Positions 58,112 to 64,000 of a stretch of DNA of 64,000 nucleotides are shown one piece after another (positions within the stretch are counted from its first letter, which is position 1; each line of letters begins with the position of its first letter). Under the pieces are notes generated by a model. That model did not search any database. It saw only the letters and a list, made by a program, of their open reading frames with translations, and was not told the origin of the DNA. The translations under genes and the position numbers were made by a program. Origin of the DNA: Gremmenia infestans (lineage: Eukaryota > Ascomycota > Leotiomycetes > Helotiales > Hamatocanthoscyphaceae); the NCBI GenBank assembly GCA_032629725.1, contig JAFEVB010000007.1, forward strand, positions 620,001-684,000. The letters are read 5' to 3'.

Positions 58112-59344
58112 TCAGATGAAATCGTTGTTTCCAAAACCACCGAATGGATTCGGCGGTCTGCCTCCCAACCCGCCACGAGGTCCATCACCAGGTCCCAGAG
58201 GATCATATCTCGCACCAAACGGATTCTGCGGTCCCCCTTGTCCACGTCCTCTTCCATTCGCACCACCAAACAGCGGATCATCAAACGTCGGGTGCATACC
58301 ACCTCCGCCTCCGCCTCCGAAGCCACCTCCAGGAACAAAACTCCCTCTGAGAGGATCATTGGGTCCTAGTCCCAGCGGGTGCAAATCATCATGTCCGATA
58401 CCGAACGGTGATCTCGCCCCTGGAAATGGAGGCGCCATGCCGCGTAGTGGCCGGTTCATGTCATACTCGTCGTCGAATCCGGGGGGAGGGAAATCTCCTT
58501 GTGGGAGGGGTCGGCGAGGGTCGGCGGCTAGAGGGTCCTGGAACGGATAGGGCCGGGCGGGCTCGGGGTCTGCCATCGGGTTTGGAGGTGGTGGACGGCG
58601 GCCATGACCTTCTTCGCGCTCTTCGCGGACACGGGATGCTTCAGCAGATGCTGCGTTGGCGGACTCTTCGTAGCCTTCTTTATGAAGTCCTGGTATGAGT
58701 TTTTGAATGATAGTGAGCTGGAAGACTGATGCGAGGTCTGATAGGGTTAGCTTCGTGGGGTCTCGGAAAGGAAAGAGAAAACCATACCTTGGATTCGTGA
58801 AGGTGAGATGAAAACTTCCTTTAGCTTTGCCTCTAGATCTGATCGATCCTCCTCCCCGTCTTGGTTTATTTTGATACGTAGTGGAAGAGCTGCAGACGAG
58901 ATATAGTCCTTCGCTGTGATCTCGAATCTGCTGATTCTCTCATCTCCAAGTCCAATGCCTCTAATTTCCGCCTTGCCTCCTAACCGATCAACCTTGACAA
59001 CGTATTGCATCGATGATTGTGAGTGTGCGTAGAGGAAGGAATGCGAGCCGAAAGAAGAGTTCCATTTCGTCGATAACCTCGGAGAGAGACGTTCACATTC
59101 AGCTTCTTTGCAATTATTAGACATATCTGGACATTCAAATGACTTTGGGCTTCTTACCTATCTTTTGGTCTTCACCGAATCCTAGTAATCGAAATCCAAC
59201 TGCGACCATACACGCGTGCGAGAAGAGGGCGATAGCTTCGTATGAGCTGGAGATGTCCGAGTCCGTGGCATCTTTTGCATGTGTAGGCAGGGCATCTGCC
59301 ATGTACTTAAGGATGCTATCGGTACTGAGCGGGTTATTCGCCAT
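58112..59344 (-). CDS. PI31-type proteasome regulator
   Basis: The model is complement(join(58112..58737, 58788..59105, 59158..59344)), 376 residues. The N-terminal half fits the FP domain of PI31: DALPTHAKDATDSDISSSYE, FSHACMVAVGFRLLGFGED, then KWNSSFGSHSFLYAHSQSS and a run of beta strands ending in AKDYISSAALP. The C-terminal half is Pro/Gly-rich and disordered, with the DPxR-like repeats DPLAADPRRPLPQGDFPPPG and GPNDPLRG typical of PI31, and it ends NPFGGFGNNDFI. PI31 binds the 20S proteasome and, in yeast (Fub1), inhibits it or aids assembly. The acceptor of the first intron (TTGCAAAG) is a less common AAG site. The opposite strand of exon 3 is also open, an effect of its GC-rich repeats. 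Confidence 0.88.
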
Positions 59345-59942
59345 GGTGGTCGAGAGCTCGTGGATGAGCGGCAGGTCACAAGGCTGGTGGATATATCGAT
59401 GTCTCGGAAACAATTACAAGTAATGTGGAAGTGCGGGGTTGCCGAAACTGTACGCTCGTGAGGGTTGCTTTGTGGTTTTGTTGTGATTCTTGGGTTTATA
59501 CTGTCGCTCTTTGCAGTTCGAAAGAGTATTTCCTAAATGGTGGTTATTCTTGAAGTTGTAGTTGTAGATGTAGATGTAGATGCAGCTGTATGAAGTGAGT
59601 TGAGGTGGGGTTGATGGCGAATCTCACAGGTGCCTGAAGCTTTGCTGTAGCTGTAGTGCACGGCCTCTACCCGGAATTATCCCGCTAAGGTGACGCGCTT
59701 CAGAGATGATCCCTGTATAAGTAAAGTTTGTCTTGTCCACATGTAATTTTCGACAAGACAATATTAATATCAAAATATCATAGGTCCCGTGCTTGACTGT
59801 ACAATACAGGTATTCTATTTTATCTTGCGATTCAGACGATAGTTGCAATTCATACTGCGGGAAACCCCCCTCATCCTCATGATCGATCGATCACCTGACA
59901 AAACAAAACAAAGCACAACTCGATTGCTTTCCCCCTATCAAA
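59345..59942. promoter_or_regulatory. Divergent region, PI31 / TRP channel
   Basis: These 598 bp lie between divergent starts and hold a GTAGAT repeat around 59562-59585. No specific site was recognised. Confidence 0.45.
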
Positions 59943-62619
59943 ATGTCTACATCCGGTCCCAGTTCGCCTATGGGGGAGCAACGGCAACAGGCCTCCCCAA
60001 TCCAATTCCCACTCCCAAGGATCAAGTCTGATGACTCTTTCGTGGAAGTTGTAAAGTCTCTGTCCGTGTATTTCGTTGATGAAATCACGATACCTTCTAC
60101 ATTCGAGCAACTACGAACTACAAGTGCCGAAAACAAGTTACGAATATTGATTGACCATTTGGTTGTCAGTGTTCACAATCCGGTTTTGATCAATTCTCTA
60201 TTGTATGTGCCAAGTTAAGTCCTATCCTACAGTGTTTTATGGCCGTAAAACTCTATAGGAGTTAATGTTTCCCTGCAAAACTTCAGTGGCTGAAAGGATT
60301 AGAATACTGAAATGGCATTTCTCTACCCTCGAGGGAGATGAGGATGATCGCAGACTCAACGATACTCGAGCTCACGCATGCGAGATAGTTGCCTGGAGAT
60401 TTCTCGCCAGAATATCCGAACGAGATGCCGTAGACTTCTGCTTATACGAACTGCCGGCAGCGTCAAAGCCAGCAGACGAATCGAGCGAGTCGGGCACCCT
60501 TTCTGCATTGGATCTCAATGAACGATCAACTCTATTACCCCAATTCCGTGCTCAGGATTTGCCGATTCCTACGAGACCCGGTAGCAGACGAGCCGAACTC
60601 CTGCGATCAATTTCTCACATCAAGATCTCGGGCCTCACGGACGATGAGGATGAGGATGAGGAAGATCCTACGACCTCCTTCACCGGTCTAAACGGACTCG
60701 AAATTGCCGCAGGTAAGTAAAGTTCTCTCTTTCCCCGAGTACCTCAGAGTCGGTTTCTCTCGAATAAATGTCTCAGCCCCTGTGAAGCATTATTTCTACA
60801 GGACCCCCAAAGTTTATCGTATAGGCAATGCTGACTCCAAGATCTTGAATTTATAGTGGCAGACTGCAAAAGATTTCTCAGCCAGGGGATTGTCCAAAAG
60901 ATTATCACTGGGATCTGGAACGGAGATATAATATTCTGGGACGGCCTGAACGAGAAGACCTTGAAGAAGCCACAATTCTACAGGAAAAATCAATCAGACC
61001 CCTTTACTCGATTACGAGTACCACGATACATCAAGGCATTCGAGATTGCTTTCTTTGCAACCTTTTTGATTATCTACTACGCTGTTTTCATCGAGCAAAA
61101 TCCGTGAGTTCTTGCACAGTATTCAGTATCAAACTAACAGTATTCAGATACGAAATCACCTTCCTCGAAGTGCTTCTATATTTCTGGTTTGCAGCCTTCG
61201 CCTATGATGAATTGAGCGAATTCATCGATGCCGGTTCAATCTTTTATGCTGTCGATCTTTGGAACGGTTGTGATATCGTCATAATTTTGATCGGAGTAGC
61301 ATTTCTTATCTGCAGTAAGTAAATCAGGTTCAAAATTCGAAGACCTTTCTTAATGCTATAACACAGGAGTCATAGGTTTGGTCAAGGATGACCACCATAT
61401 TATTGATACTGCATTCCATATTCTGTCCCTAGAGGCATTATTTATGGTTCCTAGGTACTATAGAACTTCTTCCGAAATTGTAGAGCTCCACAACTAATTG
61501 AAAACAGAACATTTTCGATTTTGAGTTTGCACCCGTATTTCGGGACTCTAGTAAGCTGCTCTCAACTTATCAATAAATTATGCATTGCTAATAATTTTAG
61601 ATTCCTTGCTTGAAAGAAATGGTAATTATGTCCTTGAATTGTGGGACCTTAATATCTGATCTTCTTGCAGGTAAAAGACTTCGTCAAATTTATGGTAGGA
61701 GTGGTGCTACTTCTGTACATTGGTAACTTAATCTGCCACCTTAGATGGAACATTCACTCACTATTCACAAGGCTTTCTCAGCACCTTCACGATTCTCGCC
61801 CAGGATTCCTTCACTCCAATAGAAATGAGTTGGATATTGATCAAAGTCTTTCTTGGCTCGAATTACCTCGGATTCGACATCACGGCCGACATGGATCCTG
61901 TGCTTGGCCCCCCTTTAATGCTAATTTTCGTCTGTATGACCAGCATCCTCCTGATCACAATCTTGATCGGCATTCTCAGCGATACCTACTCAAAGGTGAT
62001 GGCACACGCTCGCGACGAATACCTCTTCGTATACTCCGTCTACGTCCTCGAAGCATCCACCAGCAACCGCCTCACGCACTTCTACCCACCTCTGAACCTC
62101 ATCCCACTGATCCTCATCCGGCCCCTTCGCCTCTGTCTTCCAGCCTCTCATCTACGCCGAACCCGCATCATGCTCCTCAAGATAACTCACGCCCCTATCG
62201 TTGCCTGCATCTGGCTTTTCGAGCGCATGCACGAGCGCGTTAACAAGTCCGGCGCTGACGCATTTTCCTCCACAGATCCCCAAAATACCTCGTCCAAGAC
62301 CAAATCAAAGAAACAAAAGCCATTCTTGTCAAAAGCGCAACTTAGCGATAACAGGAACTCCCTGGCTGTCTTTGATGGAGCTGCGAGTTCAGGGGAGGAG
62401 TATGAGAGGGGTAAAAAGGAGGAGAGTTTAGCGAGGGAACGCGTGCTAGAGGATAGAGTTGTGGAGCTGGAGGATAGAATTGCGGATTTGAGTGCCAAGA
62501 ATGAGGAGTTGAGGACGTTGAGTGCCAAGAGTGCCCAGATTGAAGAGTTGAAGGCGTTGATTATCGCGGGGCAGGGGACGGCTAATAACTCCTACAGTGT
62601 TGTAAGGCCGTCCCCATAA
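59943..62619 (+). CDS. YVC1: Yvc1-type vacuolar TRP channel
   Basis: Exons: 59943..about 60202, about 60297..60712, 60857..61103, 61148..61314, 61367..61454, 61509..61551, 61601..61621, 61671..61722, 61772..62619; the first junction is not certain. The protein has about 720 residues. A long cytosolic N-terminus (with LNDTRAHACEIVAWRFLARI and KRFLSQGIVQKIITGIWNGD) is followed by six spans, the pore-region segment FLSTFTILAQDSFTPIEMSW, the TRP-like span ILLITILIGILSDTYSKVM, and a tail with a coiled coil (LEDRVVELEDRIADLSAKN). Yvc1 releases vacuolar calcium on hyperosmotic shock. Exon 7 is a 21-base microexon (IPCLKEM). The first intron has three usable GT sites in different phases; combinations 60202/60297, 60213/60287 and about 60206/60260 all keep frame. 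Confidence 0.88.
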
Positions 62620-63573
62620 AAAGAAGAAGCTATCCGGCACCGATTTATAATGTGCCAGGAGGCGTGGGACTTTGACAGCCGATGGGAAGTGCCGCTTTCT
62701 ATCTCCAGCAAACCCACCCAAAGGTTTATACTTGGCGGTCCTTTTTGTGGGGAAGGCGTGAATCACTGTAGGAGATAAGTATAACGCATTGGACAATTAC
62801 AGATGTAGATATTATGGGCTGGATGGGATGTACATATACGACAAGCGGTCAAAATAATTGTGTATATTCTGGATAGGTTGGGGAAAGGAATAGACAAGAC
62901 AGATTTCAGGTCATAATGATACCGACGATGAACATCTTGAAAGTGAGTGATATGCCAGACCAGTATTTCCCCCCTAAAAATGCATGATATTGAGTGGAAT
63001 GGACCGGGATAAGTTTGGAGAGTACAGTATGAGAAGAAAGATATGACAGATTCGAAACGTCTCAGCCTGCCCAGATGATCCGTTGAGCAGTCGGCCAGAG
63101 AGTTTAGTTGCAGTTCGTGGGAGGAATTGTTCCTGGAAATGCTTGTCGTCGTCGACGACCCACTGTCCATTTACGTCCTGTGTGAGTCTAAGACTATGTA
63201 GGACGGCGCTAGCCTAATGCTAGGGCAGTCTGTGGTACATTTTTACTCGATGAGCAGCATGTATGCGGGCGTAGTCTTCTGAATGATGGATGTGAGTTTC
63301 CAGGTTGGTATCTAAAGGAAGTAGAAGATGCTACTGTAAGCTCACCCCTCATTTCCCCCACCCACTCTCGTTGAGGACAGAAAAAGCAGTAGTCAGCTAT
63401 GATAGCTCTTGGATGTGCGACTCCGGTAGTTTGGAGCAGTGCAGTGTCTCTGTTTCTGTCGAGACCAGAGCTGCTAGCCGCTGTATACCCTCCCCATCCA
63501 GCTATGCGACAACCAACGACCCCCTGCTACAGTAGACATCTCACTTCCTTCCGATCTAACTTCTAACCTGCTA
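62620..63573. other. Convergent intergenic region
   Basis: 3' flanks of the TRP channel gene and the partial transporter gene. No supported frame or RNA gene was seen. Confidence 0.55.
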
Positions 63574-64000
63574 TCACTCGTCCTCGCCCTCACCCTCGAC
63601 TTCTTTCTCGATTCCGATAAACATAGTAGATATCGTCGCTGAACAATAACATCCCTATATATGTCAAGTGAAAATCAGAATCAGCTCATTACTCTATTCC
63701 ACTTCGCTTCTATACTATACCACCATATTATATTAGATGAGACTTACCGCAGCAACGAAAAATGGCATCGCAAGCCAGAGGTCCTCGAGCCTTAATGATG
63801 CGGCAAATATATGCTGCATGCCCGGATCTCCTACCGCGTGGCCTAGGCTTTCCAGCACGGTGATGCTGGCGTAGACGGTGGCTTTGTCGCGGGGCGTTAC
63901 CCAGGTTGAGATTAGCGAGAGCGCTGAGACGCGGGAGCCGAAGCCGGTTGAGAAGATGGCGACGCCTGTGTGTATGTGTGGTTCAGGTTAGTTGCTAGTA
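63574..64000 (-). CDS. MFS transporter, C-terminal part (cut by window edge)
   Basis: Two exons are visible, 63574..63654 and 63748..63965, and the gene continues beyond the window. The 72-codon exon reads VAIFSTGFGSRVSALSLIS, then LESLGHAVGDPGMQ and LAMPFFVAA, which is a late-span segment of a fungal major-facilitator protein. The last exon starts GCYCSATISTMFIGIEKEVE and ends in an acidic tail. The intron acceptor TATATAG keeps the span in frame. The substrate cannot be judged from this part. Confidence 0.7.

Noticed and set aside
58116..58550. 144-codon plus-strand frame, Pro/Gly-rich
   Set aside because: It is the mirror of the Gly/Pro-rich PI31 tail; GC-rich repeats keep both strands open.

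Overview
The window is a gene-dense stretch of nuclear DNA from a filamentous ascomycete (Pezizomycotina; a leotiomycete-like fungus is my best guess, but the sequence alone cannot settle that). The evidence is the many short introns (mostly 44-70 bp, GT..AG), pyrimidine-rich leaders, and a typical fungal gene set: Ras, the Suv3 helicase, the Ppg1 phosphatase, a Yvc1 TRP channel, a Zn2Cys6 regulator, a hybrid histidine kinase and a sugar porter. I found no tRNA, rRNA, transposon or CRISPR array. All exon joins below were worked out by hand from splice sites and reading phase, and each multi-exon model was checked for a total length divisible by three, except the first junction of the TRP channel.

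Left part (1-34.2 kb), mainly core genes: a lone intronless PLP enzyme (1.2-2.9 kb); a VAMP7-like R-SNARE divergent from the mitochondrial helicase Suv3 (4.8-8.3 kb); a small membrane-anchored protein with a possible I9-inhibitor-like tail (9.5 kb); a seven-exon hybrid histidine kinase (12.0-16.3 kb); phosphatase Ppg1 divergent from a small basic membrane protein (17.6-20.1 kb); an OSCA/TMEM63-type channel of the CSC1 family (21.1-23.9 kb); a coiled-coil protein (25.7-28.1 kb); and a Kap114/importin-9 karyopherin divergent from a Rev7-like HORMA protein (29.8-34.2 kb).

Middle part (35-50.5 kb), the accessory region: a sugar porter, a gene-poor gap, a minimal Zn2Cys6 protein, a 1034-residue protein that fuses an acyl-CoA-ligase (ANL) domain to an alcohol-acetyltransferase (AATase) domain, a short-chain dehydrogenase, a possible Cys-rich small protein, and a 1005-residue protein with two separate Zn2Cys6 motifs. 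The fusion enzyme is the most interesting object here. Its layout suggests one polypeptide that activates a carboxylic acid as CoA thioester and then passes the acyl group to an alcohol or amine, next to a possible regulator and an oxidoreductase.

Right part (51-64 kb), core genes again: a Ras GTPase ending in a CVIM prenylation box; a molybdopterin-binding-domain protein divergent from a Sec14-like lipid-transfer protein; a PI31 proteasome regulator divergent from a Yvc1-type TRP channel; and the 3' part of an MFS transporter cut by the window edge.
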